From JAHEKO01 sp965212505 (GTDB taxonomy: Bacteria; Acidobacteriota; Thermoanaerobaculia; Multivoradales; JAHEKO01), in NCBI GenBank assembly GCA_965212505.1, contig OZ243123.1:4402001-4466000 (forward strand): a stretch of 64,000 bases of DNA, in the 5' to 3' direction. This document shows, piece by piece, positions 18,339-28,700 of this stretch. The position numbers were made by a program, and so were the translations under genes. Below the pieces are notes generated by a model. The model did not search any database. It saw nothing but the letters and a program-made list of their open reading frames with translations, and was not told where the DNA came from. The first letter of the stretch is position 1. Every line of letters begins with the position of its first letter.

Positions 18339-19795
18339 TCCGCTCTCAGAGCGAGGAGTGTGACGTCGTCGGGTGGGGCCACCTCTCCGAGCCCCCGGTG
18401 GAGGACCTTGTCGACCCATGAGGAGAGCGAGCCAGAGTCGGGCGAGGTTTCGGCGACCACCCGGCGCACAAAGTCGTACCCGCGTGGCGAGCCGCTCGCG
18501 TCGGGATACTCCGCCAACCCGTCGCTCGAGAGCAGCAGCACGTCACCGGACGCCAGCTCAGGCGAGGTCTGGCCATATCTCTGCGGCAGGCGCATTCCGA
18601 GCGGCAGGGTCGAGAAGGCGAGCTCCTCGACCTCGCCGGAACCCCGACGGATCAATGCGGGCGGCATACCCGCCGACGCGACGTCGACTTGCGCCCCCTC
18701 GATTCGGGCTACACACAGGGCCACGTGAGCTCGCTCGAGCTGCATCTCTCGAAGGGCGGCGTCGAACTGTTGGAGAGCCACGGCCGGGCTCGGCTGCGCA
18801 GCGACCCCGGCGAAGAGCCCCTTGAGCACCGACGAAAGGCTCCCGGCCCGCGCGCCATGACCGACCGCATCACCCACCGCCAACCAGGCGACGCCGTCGG
18901 CAACGGCGACGTCGTAGTAGTCGCCTCCGACCTCTGTTGCCGTGACCATCTTCGCGCCGACCTCGAAGCCGGACACCTCCGGCAGATCGTGTGGCAAGAG
19001 GGCGAGCTGCAAACGCCTCGCCTCTTCGAGTTCCTCTCCGCGACGCTGGTTCTCGATCGCCAGGAGTCGACGCTCGACCTCGCGCTCTCGTGCCGCCTGT
19101 TCTTGCGCCAGCGCCTGCTCCGAGAGCTCCTGCACTTCGATCAGCCGGCGCTCGAGCTCGCGGCGTGTCCTCGCGTAGCTCTTTGCCAGGTAGACCGAGC
19201 TCGCGACCAGCAGAGTGACCCCGCCCCAGACGTAGGGATTGAGAAGATTCCCCAGCTCCTCGGCGCCGTAGAGATCGAGCGTCATCTGTAGCGCGCCGCC
19301 GAGGCCCATCACCGTCGCACCCGCCGCGACAATCCAAGCGTCTCCTCGCAGACGCCGCCACGCGAACACGCCAGCCGCCAGGGCATCCACGGTGATGATC
19401 AGCCCCAGAATCCCCGCCGGCAGCGGAAAGAGATCGCGTCGGGGGATGGCGATCAGCAGCAGCACAAAAACGCTCGCGACGTAGAGCCAGAAACGCTTCG
19501 GAGCACGCTCCGCGAACAGCGAGAAGGCAAACCTCACGGCGGCCAGAATCAGCGAAGAGACGGCCCACATCTGGAGCGGACCGATCCCCGGGATCATCAC
19601 CTCGGCGTCGACTCGCTCGCGGTAGTCGAGGAACGCCACCAGGGCGAAGGCCGCTGCAAAGAGGGCGAGAAAGAGATTGCGCCGGTCCCCCTTCTCGAAG
19701 GCGAGCAGCAGCAGGTGGAGGAGCGCCACGGTGACCGCCACCGTCACCACGACGGAGAACGAGACGATCAGGCCAGCCGACGGGGGAGGGCTCAC
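18335..19795 (-). CDS. Membrane-anchored SpoIIE-type (PPM) serine phosphatase
   Basis: 486 aa. About six hydrophobic segments span residues 5-200, then a coiled coil (about 205-270, rich in Glu, Arg and Gln), then a PP2C-like SpoIIE domain. RLQLALLPHDLPEVSGFEVG opens it; EVGGDYYD, GDAVGHGARAG and SSDGLAEYPD supply the metal-binding acidic residues. Such proteins dephosphorylate anti-anti-sigma factors in partner-switching pathways, but no partner gene is adjacent. It is coupled by a 4-bp overlap to the upstream dehydratase-like gene. Confidence 0.85.
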   Translation of the reverse strand: MSPPPSAGLIVSFSVVVTVAVTVALLHLLLLAFEKGDRRNLFLALFAAAFALVAFLDYRERVDAEVMIPGIGPLQMWAVSSLILAAVRFAFSLFAERAPKRFWLYVASVFVLLLIAIPRRDLFPLPAGILGLIITVDALAAGVFAWRRLRGDAWIVAAGATVMGLGGALQMTLDLYGAEELGNLLNPYVWGGVTLLVASSVYLAKSYARTRRELERRLIEVQELSEQALAQEQAAREREVERRLLAIENQRRGEELEEARRLQLALLPHDLPEVSGFEVGAKMVTATEVGGDYYDVAVADGVAWLAVGDAVGHGARAGSLSSVLKGLFAGVAAQPSPAVALQQFDAALREMQLERAHVALCVARIEGAQVDVASAGMPPALIRRGSGEVEELAFSTLPLGMRLPQRYGQTSPELASGDVLLLSSDGLAEYPDASGSPRGYDFVRRVVAETSPDSGSLSSWVDKVLHRGLGEVAPPDDVTLLALRAD

Positions 19796-20775
19796 TCGGA
19801 CAGGGTCCGGAGAAACGTGCCGAGGTCGATGTTCGTGCCGCAGACGATGATCCCCACCCGGCGGCCCCGGAGCCGATCTGCGAGCGGCCCGACCAGGGCC
19901 GCGGTTGCCGCCGCGCCGGCCGGCTCGACCGCAAGCTTTGCCTCTTCGAACATCAGACGCATCGAGTCGCGCAGGGCGTCGTCGTCGATCATCACGAGCT
20001 CGTCGACGAAGCGCCGGCAGAGGCCGAAGCTGTAGGGCGCGGCGTAGGGGGCACCGAGACTGTCGGCGATGGTCGTCGACCTGTCGATCGACTCAGGCGC
20101 ACCAGAGGCGAAGCTGCGATGCATGGTGTCGGCACCCTCCGGCTCGACGCCGAACACGGTGCAATCGGGCCAAGCGTGCTTCACCGCCGTCGAGATTCCG
20201 GCACAGAGTCCGCCGCCACCGATCGGCACCACGACCGCGTCGAGCGGCGCGGTCTGGCGACTGAGTTCGAGACCGACGGTGGCCGTGCCGAGCGCGGTGC
20301 GCGGCCCCTCGAACGGATGGACAAAGGCCCGCCCTTCCTCGCGCTCGATCTGATGCACCGTGTCGAAGGCGCTCTGGAAGTTGGCCATGACCACCTCGGC
20401 ACCGTAGGCGCGACAGCCCTCGACACGCGCCGGGTTGGCCCCCTCGAGCATGACCACCTTGGCGGTGGTGCCGAGCACGCGGGCCGCGTACGCTACGGCG
20501 ATCGCGTGGTTCCCCGCGCTCACCGCTGTGACCCCTCGCTCCAGCTGTTCCCGGTCGAGCGCCAGCATGTTCACCAGAGCACCACGCGGTTTGAAGGTTC
20601 CGGTGTACTGGAAGAGCTCCAGCTTGAGGATCACTTCGGTCTCGGCACCGACGCGATCTGCGAGTCGCCGGCCCTGCCAAGACCAGATCGGTGTCTCGCG
20701 CACCAGATCGCCCAGCTCTTCCCGCGCGGCGGAAATCTCCTCCAAACTCGGGGCCGCTACGTCCGTATCGGTCAC
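19792..20775 (-). CDS. Threonine/serine dehydratase-like PLP enzyme
   Basis: 327 aa, fold-type II PLP family. The Schiff-base Lys is in LFQYTGTFKPRGALVNML; SAGNHAIAVAYAARVLG and the phosphate-binding IGGGGLCAG are also present. No C-terminal ACT domain, so it resembles catabolic or serine/threonine ammonia-lyases of about 320 aa rather than biosynthetic IlvA. Substrate choice (threonine, serine, hydroxyaspartate) cannot be settled. It overlaps the downstream phosphatase gene by 4 bp. Confidence 0.85.
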   Translation of the reverse strand: MTDTDVAAPSLEEISAAREELGDLVRETPIWSWQGRRLADRVGAETEVILKLELFQYTGTFKPRGALVNMLALDREQLERGVTAVSAGNHAIAVAYAARVLGTTAKVVMLEGANPARVEGCRAYGAEVVMANFQSAFDTVHQIEREEGRAFVHPFEGPRTALGTATVGLELSRQTAPLDAVVVPIGGGGLCAGISTAVKHAWPDCTVFGVEPEGADTMHRSFASGAPESIDRSTTIADSLGAPYAAPYSFGLCRRFVDELVMIDDDALRDSMRLMFEEAKLAVEPAGAAATAALVGPLADRLRGRRVGIIVCGTNIDLGTFLRTLSE

Positions 20776-20878
20776 AGCGTCATGCTATCTGCCCAGGTTA
20801 GGATGACGCCTCTCCTCAAACGGAGTTCGTGACCGAAAACCGTTCGCGAGCATCTGACGAAGAAGGGGATCGGGACCG

Positions 20879-23800
20879 ATGAGTCGACAACCACACCCAC
20901 TCGTTCGCTTCGCGGTGGAACGCCGCGTGACCATGGGCATGATCGTGCTCGGCGTGCTAGTGCTCGGCTGGCTCTCTCTAAGCCGCCTGCCGCTCGAATT
21001 CCTGCCGGCGTTCTCGTCGTCGAACATCTCCGTCACCGCACCCTATCCGTCCTCTTCGCCGGAGGAGATCGAGCGACTGATCGTCCGACCGCTCGAGGAC
21101 TCACTCAGCACGATCAATGGCATCGACACCCTGTCGGCAAGCGCTGGGGCGAATCAGGCACGCCTCAACGTCTCCTTCGTCGAAGGCACCGACATGGACA
21201 TGGCGGCGGTCGAGGTGCGAGATCGCATCGATCGCGCCCGCCACCTGCTGCCCGACGACCTCGAGCGGGTGAGCATTCGACGATTTCAGAGCGGTGACAT
21301 TCCGATTCTGCGCTTCGACCTGAGCGCCGAATGGGACCGGGTTCGGCTCTTCGACTTTGTCGAGAACGTCGCTCAGCGCCGCCTCGAGCGCCTCGAGGGG
21401 GTGGCACAGGTCTCGGTCGGCGGCCTACGCATTCCGGAGCTCCAGGTCAATCTCGACCCTGCCCGCATGCAGGCCCACCGAGTCGACGTGCGTTCGCTGG
21501 TCGCGACGCTGAGAAGCGCCAACGTCAACTTCTCGGCCGGCGAGATTCGCGACGGGAGCAAGGAGTTCCTGGTGCGCGCCGTGGGCGAGTTCTCGTCACC
21601 CGACGAGATTCGGAACCTGCCGATCAACGCCGCGGGCCTTCGCCTCGCGGACGTCGCCGAAGTCGCCTACACCTTCCCGCAGCAGGAAGACTTCAACTTC
21701 CTCAACGGCATCGAATCGCTCACGGTCTCGATCAACAAGACCTCGACCGCAAACCTGTTGGCGGTGACCGACCTGGTCAAGGCGGAGCTCGCGGAGATCG
21801 CGGCCCTGCCCGAGGCGGAGGGCCTCGCCTACCGGATCTTCTCGGACGGCTCGGCGGACGTACGCAAGGGGCTCGGCCAGCTGCGGGACGCCGGCCTCAT
21901 CGGCGGCGCCTTGGCGATCGTCGCGGTCTTCCTCTTCCTCCGAAGATTCCGCACCACCGTGTTGGTCGCGATCGCGATTCCTCTCTCTGTGGTGGCGACG
22001 TTTGTACTCCTCTACTTCATGCGGCAGGCGGGCACGCTCGACATCACACTGAACGTCGTCAGTCTCGCCGGACTGATGCTGGCGCTCGGCATGCTCGTCG
22101 ACAACTCGATCGTAGTGATCGAGTCGATCTTCCGCCACCGCAACGAGCTCGGCAAGAGCTCCTTCGACGCCGCGCTTCAGGGCACGAGCGAGGTGGCGCT
22201 ACCGATTCTTGCGTCGACCGTGACCACCATGTGCGTCTTCCTGCCGATGATCTTCCTGTCGAGCGCAGGGCGCTTCAAGCTCTACATGGAGAACATCGGC
22301 GTCACGGTCTGCATCGTCATGGTGGCGTCCCTGTTCGTCGCGCTCACCGTCGTGCCGCTGGCCGCCGTGTTTGTCCTCCGACGCCAGGAGGCGAGAACAT
22401 CACCCTTCAGTGCCCGACTGACGGGGTTCTACGCCGTCGTCCTCCGCTTCACCCTCAGGCATCGACTCGCTTTCGTGATCACGATCGTCCTGATGCTGTA
22501 CGGCGTCGTTCAGCTCTTCCAGGACATCGAGCGCTCGTTCTCGTCTCGACCGCTGGAACGCCAGGTGATCCTCAAGGTTGATACGCCGCGGCAGTACTCC
22601 ATCGAGCAGATCGAGGGCCTCTACGCCGAGGTCTACGAGCTGCTCGACGAACGGCGCGACGAACTCGACATCGCCGACATCGCCTACAGCTATGACCGCG
22701 GCACCGGACGCTCGCGGGCCAGCTGGCGACGCAATCGTCAGTTCGACATCTACCTGCTCGACGAAGACGAGAGCACACTGGCGACGAGTGATGTGCGCAG
22801 CCGGATTCGTGAACTCTTGCCGACCCGAGCCGGAGTTGGGCTTCGCCTGGCCAGTGCACGGGGTCGCTACGGAGCTTCGGGAGTCGAGGTCCAGCTCATG
22901 GGCGAAGACCCGGTGGTGCTCGAGCTCCTCGCCAAGGACTTGAGCACACGCTTCGGGCAGCTGCCGATGATCAAGGATGTCGACACCTCGCTCGAGAGCG
23001 GTGACGAGGAGATTCATGTTCAGGTCGAGCGGGCGCGAGCGCTCCAGGCCGGCCTTTCGACCCGCGCCGTCGCCTTCACGGTTTCGAACTCCCTCTCCAG
23101 CCGGGCGATCAGCCACTTCAAGACCGGCGATCGCGAAGTCGACCTGATCATGCAGTACCGCGAAGAAGACCGCGAAACGCTCGATCAGCTCAAGAACGTA
23201 CCGGTCTTCGCCGCGGGCGGCGTTCCCATTCCACTCGGCGCGCTGGCCGACTTCGACCTCGTGGCCGGCCCCCAGAGCATCGAGCGAGAGAACCACTTCG
23301 CCCAGGTGACCGTCTCGGCCAACGTCGCGAGTTCGAGCGCCCAATTCAGCGCCATGGGCGCGGTGACCGGAATCCTCCAGTCGATGGATCTACCGCCGGG
23401 CTACGAGTGGAGTTTCGGACGCTGGACGCGCTGGCAGCAGCGAGACCAGGAGAACGGTCTCTTCGCGCTGCTCTTCGCGCTGCCCCTCGTCTACATGCTC
23501 CTTGCGGCACTGTTCGAGAGCTTCGTCCAGCCGCTCACCATCATGTTCTCCGTCCCCTTCGCGCTTCTCGGTGTCGGCGTCGTCATGAAGCTCACCGGCA
23601 CGCCCTGGGAGACGATGACCATGATCGGACTGATCATCCTGCTCGGCATCGTGGTCAACAACGCGATCGTTCTGATCGACCACATCAACCACCTGCGCGA
23701 GACCGGCCTCGAGCGCAACGAGGCGATCATCACAGGCGGCCAACATCGCATGCGGCCGATCCTGATCACCGCCATCACGACAATTCTGGGCATGCTGCCG

Positions 23801-24010
23801 ATGGTGGCGCCGTTCATCCTTCCGCAATGGTTCGGACCGCTCGAGGGTCGCGCCGCCACCTGGGCGCCGATCGGGCTGGTCATCATCGGAGGTCTCACGA
23901 CCTCGACTTTCCTGACCCTGCTCATCATTCCAACCCTCTACTCCCTCCTCGACGATCTGACTCACTTCGTGCAGCGGGTGGCGAGAGCGGTGAGCCCCCA
24001 GACTCCATGA
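20879..24010 (+). CDS. RND efflux permease (first)
   Basis: 1043 aa inner-membrane pump with 12 predicted TM segments and two large periplasmic loops. TM1 begins RVTMGMIVLGVLVLG; the TM4 region reads LALGMLVDNSIVVIESI, where many drug pumps have two adjacent Asp residues; here the second is Asn. GLIILLGIVVNNAIVLIDHINHLRE and the C-terminal GLVIIGGLTTSTFLTLLIIP are family signatures. It overlaps the adaptor gene by 4 bp and is followed by a second permease, an arrangement seen in heteromeric RND systems such as MdtBC. No outer-membrane channel gene is near. Confidence 0.9.
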   Translation: MSRQPHPLVRFAVERRVTMGMIVLGVLVLGWLSLSRLPLEFLPAFSSSNISVTAPYPSSSPEEIERLIVRPLEDSLSTINGIDTLSASAGANQARLNVSFVEGTDMDMAAVEVRDRIDRARHLLPDDLERVSIRRFQSGDIPILRFDLSAEWDRVRLFDFVENVAQRRLERLEGVAQVSVGGLRIPELQVNLDPARMQAHRVDVRSLVATLRSANVNFSAGEIRDGSKEFLVRAVGEFSSPDEIRNLPINAAGLRLADVAEVAYTFPQQEDFNFLNGIESLTVSINKTSTANLLAVTDLVKAELAEIAALPEAEGLAYRIFSDGSADVRKGLGQLRDAGLIGGALAIVAVFLFLRRFRTTVLVAIAIPLSVVATFVLLYFMRQAGTLDITLNVVSLAGLMLALGMLVDNSIVVIESIFRHRNELGKSSFDAALQGTSEVALPILASTVTTMCVFLPMIFLSSAGRFKLYMENIGVTVCIVMVASLFVALTVVPLAAVFVLRRQEARTSPFSARLTGFYAVVLRFTLRHRLAFVITIVLMLYGVVQLFQDIERSFSSRPLERQVILKVDTPRQYSIEQIEGLYAEVYELLDERRDELDIADIAYSYDRGTGRSRASWRRNRQFDIYLLDEDESTLATSDVRSRIRELLPTRAGVGLRLASARGRYGASGVEVQLMGEDPVVLELLAKDLSTRFGQLPMIKDVDTSLESGDEEIHVQVERARALQAGLSTRAVAFTVSNSLSSRAISHFKTGDREVDLIMQYREEDRETLDQLKNVPVFAAGGVPIPLGALADFDLVAGPQSIERENHFAQVTVSANVASSSAQFSAMGAVTGILQSMDLPPGYEWSFGRWTRWQQRDQENGLFALLFALPLVYMLLAALFESFVQPLTIMFSVPFALLGVGVVMKLTGTPWETMTMIGLIILLGIVVNNAIVLIDHINHLRETGLERNEAIITGGQHRMRPILITAITTILGMLPMVAPFILPQWFGPLEGRAATWAPIGLVIIGGLTTSTFLTLLIIPTLYSLLDDLTHFVQRVARAVSPQTP

Positions 24011-25380
24011 CAAGAATCCGAAGGCATCCGCTCACGCTCCCACTCATCAGCTGCGCCGTCCTGGTCGCGCTCGCCGGCTGCGGCAAGAGCGATCCCGCCG
24101 AAGGGCAGTCCGGCGGTCGACCGGGAGGCGGCGGTCCGCCAGGCGGCTTCGGCGGCGGCCCGCCGGGCCAGACCGCTGCGGTGCCGGTAGAGGTGGCGCC
24201 CGTACAACGGCGTGACATCTCCTCCTACATCGAGACCAACGGCACCCTCGAGGCCGAGAACGAGGTCGACATCGTCGCGCGGGTCGCCGCACCGATCATC
24301 GAGCTGAGCACCGAGGAGGGGCGCGCCGTCCGCCGAGGCCAGGTGCTCGCCCGACTCGAAGCCGACGAAATTCGTGCCCGGCTGGAGATCTCCAGGGTCG
24401 CCCTGAACGAGGCCGAGCTATCGCTCCAGCGAGCCCGCGAGCTGAACGAGCAGAAGCTGATCAGCACCGAAGAGTTCGAACAGGCGCTGAATCGCTCCGA
24501 CACCGCCAAGGCCGAACTGGAAGGGACCCAGATCCAGATCGACTACACCGTGGTCGAGGCTCCCTTCGACGGCCTCATCGTCGCTCGCTACGTCGACTAC
24601 GCACAGCAAGTTGCGGTCAACACACCGCTCTTCCGCATCTCAGACTTCGACCCGCTCCTGTGCCCGATCCAAGTGCCGGAGCGCGAGTTGCCGAAGCTGG
24701 CCCTCGGCCAGACGGCCTACGTGCAGGTCGAAGCCTGGAGCGACGAACGGTTCGAGGCCAAGGTGCTGCGTATCAGCCCGATCGTGGACGCCGCCACCGG
24801 CACCATCAAAGTGACACTCGAGGTGAGGTCGCAGGGCAAGCTGCGTCCGGGAATGTTCGCTCGCGCCTTTCTGCGCACGGACTCCCGGGAGGGCGCTCTG
24901 GTCATCCCGCGCACGGCCCTGTCGCTCGAGAGCATCGGAGACACCGTGTACGTCGCCGACGCCGGCTCGGCGCAGCGTCGCGAAGTCGAGCTCGGCTTCC
25001 AGGAAGGTGATTTTGTGGAGATCGTGACCGGCCTGGCGGAAAACGAGCAGGTCGTCGTGATCGGGCAGGACGGACTGAGCGACGGCACGCCGGTCCAAGT
25101 ACTCGGCGGCGACTCGGCACCGACGGAGGAAACGCGTATGGCGACAGGCGATGAAGGCTCGACAGGCCCGCCGACGAGGCCGGCAGCAACACCCCAGGGC
25201 GCGGCCCCGGGCGGCGTGGGCGCCGGCGGCGGCCCCGCCCGCTTCGATCTCTCGACTGCGACCCCCGAGCAGCTCGAGCGGATCAAAGAGACCATGCGGT
25301 CGCGCGGTCTGACCGAAGAGCAGATCGAGGAGCGCATCGAGATGATGCGCAAGCGGCAGCAGGGAGGCGGCGGCTCCTAG
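24007..25380 (+). CDS. RND periplasmic adaptor lipoprotein (membrane fusion protein)
   Basis: 457 aa from the ATG at 24007, whose ATGA overlaps the permease stop. The lipobox ALAGC (Cys near residue 25) predicts lipid anchoring. A low-complexity Gly/Pro linker (about residues 33-55) precedes the lipoyl/biotinyl-like and coiled-coil hairpin (NGTLEAENEVDIVARVAAPI ... LNEQKLISTEEFEQ) and beta-barrel domains. An unusual C-terminal tail with ATPEQLERIKETMRSRGLTE and a Gly-rich end extends past the normal adaptor. Confidence 0.9.
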   Translation: MTRIRRHPLTLPLISCAVLVALAGCGKSDPAEGQSGGRPGGGGPPGGFGGGPPGQTAAVPVEVAPVQRRDISSYIETNGTLEAENEVDIVARVAAPIIELSTEEGRAVRRGQVLARLEADEIRARLEISRVALNEAELSLQRARELNEQKLISTEEFEQALNRSDTAKAELEGTQIQIDYTVVEAPFDGLIVARYVDYAQQVAVNTPLFRISDFDPLLCPIQVPERELPKLALGQTAYVQVEAWSDERFEAKVLRISPIVDAATGTIKVTLEVRSQGKLRPGMFARAFLRTDSREGALVIPRTALSLESIGDTVYVADAGSAQRREVELGFQEGDFVEIVTGLAENEQVVVIGQDGLSDGTPVQVLGGDSAPTEETRMATGDEGSTGPPTRPAATPQGAAPGGVGAGGGPARFDLSTATPEQLERIKETMRSRGLTEEQIEERIEMMRKRQQGGGGS

Positions 25381-25435
25381 TCCGCCCCCGTCCTCTGCAC
25401 ATGGACTCCCGACAAGTTCGACGAGTGGCGGGCCG

Positions 25436-28400
25436 TTGAAGATCATCGACTTCTCTACCCGAAGACCGGTCAGTGTCTTCATTTTCGCCGTCGCCGCGGT
25501 GGTCTTCGGCACGGTCGCCTTCCGTCAGTTGGCGACCGACCTGCTGCCCGACATTACCTACCCGTCGCTGAGCGTCCAGACCCGCTACGACGGGGCAGCG
25601 CCGGTCGAGGTCGAGAGCCTCATTTCGCGGCCAGTCGAGAACGCCGTCGGCGTCGTCAACAACGTGGTCCGCGTGCTGTCGAGCTCGCGCCCCGACGTCA
25701 GCGAGGTCACGCTCGAGTTCGCCTGGGGCACGAACATGGACCTGGCCGCCCTCGACGTACGAGAGCGCCTCGACGTGCTGCAACTGCCAACCGAGGCGGA
25801 TCGCCCCCTTCTGCTGCGCTACGACCCGTCGCTCGACCCAATCCTCCGTCTCGGGCTGACCGGACAGGAAGATCTGATCCAGCTTCGACTGCTGGCGGAG
25901 GAACAGGTCAAGCGATCGCTCGAGCGTATCGAAGGAGTGGCCGCGGTGGTGGTGAGCGGCGGACTCGAGGAGGAGATTCAGGTCGAGCTCGACGAGCGGC
26001 GGATCTCCAACCTGGGCCTCACCGCCGAAATCGTGCTCAACCGCCTGCAGCAGGAGAACATCAACCTGACCGGCGGCCGGTTGCGTGAGGGCCAGACCGA
26101 GTATCTGGTGCGCACGGTCAACGAGTTTCTCCGCCCCGAGGATCTGCGCGAGATCGTGGTCGACAGTTCGCAAGGCGCCCTGGTGCTCCTCAGCGACCTC
26201 GCGCGCGTCGTGCGCGGCCACAAGGAGCGCGAGATCATCACGCGCATCAACGGCCGCGAGAGTGTCGAGGTCGCAATCTTCAAGGAAGGCGGTACCAACA
26301 CCGTCACGGTCTCCGACGCCGTTCAGGCCGGCATCGAGGGTCTGGGAGAGCGGCTCGGCCAACTCGACCCGAACCTGGAGCTGACCGTGATCACCGACCA
26401 GGCGGACTACATCCGTCAGTCGGTCTCCGAGGTGCTGCGCACTGCCCTCTACGGCGGGCTGCTCGCGATCCTGGTCCTCTTCCTCTTCCTGCGCAGCTGG
26501 AAGACGACGCTGATCATCGGCATCGCCATCCCGATCTCCGTAGTGGCGACATTCTTCCTCATGTACGTCTCGGACATCTCGCTGAACATCATGTCGCTCG
26601 GCGGCCTGACGCTGGGCATCGGGCTGCTCGTCGACAACTCGATCGTCGTATTGGAGGCCATTCAGCGCCGTCGTGATCAAGGGCTCGGCGACGTCGAGGC
26701 GGCAAGAGAGGGCGCCTCCCGTGTCGCTCGAGCGGTCGTGGCGTCCACACTCACGACGGTCTGCGTCTTCGTGCCGATCGTCTTCGTCGAAGGCATCGCC
26801 GGGCAGCTCTTCGGTGATCAGGCGATGACCGTCACCTACTCGTTGGTGATCTCGCTCATCGTCGCGCTCACGGTGATCCCGATGCTCGCCTCGCGTCGCT
26901 TCGACCCGGGCGAGCCCACCGGTGAGAGTCGTGGCGTCGCGCTACGCACGACGGCCGGTGTCACCCGCGGCATCGGCACGCTGGTCGCCATGGTCCAGGC
27001 GCCCTTCCGCTGGCTGACGGCGATTCCGCTTCGCCTCTTCCAGGTGGCTTTCGACGCCGTCGCGGCGGTCTACCGCAAAACCCTCGGGTGGGTGCTCGAC
27101 CATCGGCTCGTCACCCTGGCGGTCGCCGTCGTGGCGCTCGCCTGCAGCCTCCTCCTCGTGCCTCTGCTGGGCACCGAACTGGTGCCGGAACTGGTGCAGG
27201 GCGAGTTCTACGTCAACACCCAGCTCCCTCCGGGCACACACCTGGACCTGAACCAGCGGCGCATGGGTCAACTCGAGAGCTTCGCCTCCGAGATGGATGG
27301 CGTCGACACCGTCTACGCCATCGTCGGTACCTCGAACGAGCAGGGTGGGGTCGCGGGCGAAACGCGCGAGAACATCGGACAGCTCACTCTGCGACTCACG
27401 CCGCCGGTCACGCGCGAACTCGAAGAGAGCCGCATGGCAGAGCTGCGTACCGCACTGGATCGTCAAGAGGAGCTCGAATACCGATTCGGTCGCCCTTCCT
27501 ATTTCAGCTTCCGAACTCCGATCGAGGTCGAGATTCGCGGATTCAACCTGAAGCTCCTCGAGCGGCTCGCCGGACAGCTCACCGATCAGATGCATCAGAT
27601 CCAAGGCCTCGCCGACATCAAGTCGTCGACCGAGGGCGGCAACCCCGAGCTGCAGATCCGTTTCGACCGCGAGCGGCTCGCGGCGTTCTCTCTCTCCCTC
27701 GACCAGGTCGCCGGGGTGGTGCGCGCAAAGGTCCTGGGTGAGGTGGCGACCGACATCCAGCGCGAGGACCGCAGTATCGACATCCGACTGCGCGCTCAGG
27801 AGGAGTTCCGCGACAGCGTCGAGGATCTCCGCCAGCTGACCGTCTCTCAGACGGGCAAGACCGCGATTCCGCTCTCGGCGGTCGCGGACGTCGTCGAGAC
27901 CGAGGGCCCGGCGGAGATCCGGCGCTCGGAGGGCGATCGCGTAGCGGTCATCACCGCCAACCTGGTTGATCGCGATCTCGGCTCCGTGTCGGAGGACATC
28001 GTTGCGGCACTCGAGCGACTGAGCCTGCCGAGTGGCTACGACTGGCGCGTCGGAGGTCAACGCCAGGAGATGGAGACCTCGTTCCAGAGCATGCGCATGG
28101 CGATCCTGCTCGCGGTCTTCATGGTCTACCTCGTCCTCGCCTCACAGTTCGAGTCGCTCGTCCACCCGCTCGTCATTCTGTTCAGCGTGCCCTTCGCTCT
28201 GATCGGCACCCTGGCCACCCTCTGGATTGCGGGGGTGACGATCTCGATCGTCGTGCTCATCGGAGTCATTCTGCTCGCCGGAATCGTAGTCAATAACGCG
28301 ATCATCCTGGTCGACTACACCAATCAGCTGCGCCGCGGCGGAATGAGCCAACGTGACGCCTTGGAAAAGGCGGGGCGCGTCCGCCTGCGCCCGATTCTCA

Positions 28401-28573
28401 TGACGACGATGACGACCGTACTCGGCCTGACACCGATGGCCCTCGGGCTCGGCGAAGGTAGCGAGCTACGCAGCCCGATGGCGCTGACGGTCGTCGGCGG
28501 CCTGATCACCTCGACAGCGCTGACCCTGCTGATCATTCCGGCCGTCTACAGCCTCGTCGACCGCAGTGACTAG
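25436..28573 (+). CDS. RND efflux permease (second)
   Basis: 1045 aa. The start is a TTG at 25436, fitting the usual N-terminus of the family (MKIIDFSTRRPVSVFIF). The TM4 region reads LGIGLLVDNSIVVLEAIQRR, again with Asp-Asn; LAGIVVNNAIILVDYTNQLRR lies in the second half. It follows the adaptor by 55 bp and differs clearly from the first permease, so the pump may use a mixed trimer or two alternative permeases with one adaptor (inference). Substrate unknown. Confidence 0.9.
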   Translation: MKIIDFSTRRPVSVFIFAVAAVVFGTVAFRQLATDLLPDITYPSLSVQTRYDGAAPVEVESLISRPVENAVGVVNNVVRVLSSSRPDVSEVTLEFAWGTNMDLAALDVRERLDVLQLPTEADRPLLLRYDPSLDPILRLGLTGQEDLIQLRLLAEEQVKRSLERIEGVAAVVVSGGLEEEIQVELDERRISNLGLTAEIVLNRLQQENINLTGGRLREGQTEYLVRTVNEFLRPEDLREIVVDSSQGALVLLSDLARVVRGHKEREIITRINGRESVEVAIFKEGGTNTVTVSDAVQAGIEGLGERLGQLDPNLELTVITDQADYIRQSVSEVLRTALYGGLLAILVLFLFLRSWKTTLIIGIAIPISVVATFFLMYVSDISLNIMSLGGLTLGIGLLVDNSIVVLEAIQRRRDQGLGDVEAAREGASRVARAVVASTLTTVCVFVPIVFVEGIAGQLFGDQAMTVTYSLVISLIVALTVIPMLASRRFDPGEPTGESRGVALRTTAGVTRGIGTLVAMVQAPFRWLTAIPLRLFQVAFDAVAAVYRKTLGWVLDHRLVTLAVAVVALACSLLLVPLLGTELVPELVQGEFYVNTQLPPGTHLDLNQRRMGQLESFASEMDGVDTVYAIVGTSNEQGGVAGETRENIGQLTLRLTPPVTRELEESRMAELRTALDRQEELEYRFGRPSYFSFRTPIEVEIRGFNLKLLERLAGQLTDQMHQIQGLADIKSSTEGGNPELQIRFDRERLAAFSLSLDQVAGVVRAKVLGEVATDIQREDRSIDIRLRAQEEFRDSVEDLRQLTVSQTGKTAIPLSAVADVVETEGPAEIRRSEGDRVAVITANLVDRDLGSVSEDIVAALERLSLPSGYDWRVGGQRQEMETSFQSMRMAILLAVFMVYLVLASQFESLVHPLVILFSVPFALIGTLATLWIAGVTISIVVLIGVILLAGIVVNNAIILVDYTNQLRRGGMSQRDALEKAGRVRLRPILMTTMTTVLGLTPMALGLGEGSELRSPMALTVVGGLITSTALTLLIIPAVYSLVDRSD

Positions 28574-28700
28574 CCCCGCCCCGAAGGCGCTCTTCACAAA
28601 CTTCTAAATGGCGTGATCAGTTCTCGCTCCGTTTCCCGCGTTAACAAGTGGAAGGGGAAAAACGGGGAACCAAAAACACGGGAAACGAAAGGGAGACGCC

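Noticed and set aside
24007..24010. Genome-wide reassignment of TGA to an amino acid
   Set aside because: TGA ends many genes here with overlapping ATGA starts (24007-24010, 14712-14715, 47606-47609, 62148-62151), so it is a normal stop except in the three context-specific cases.
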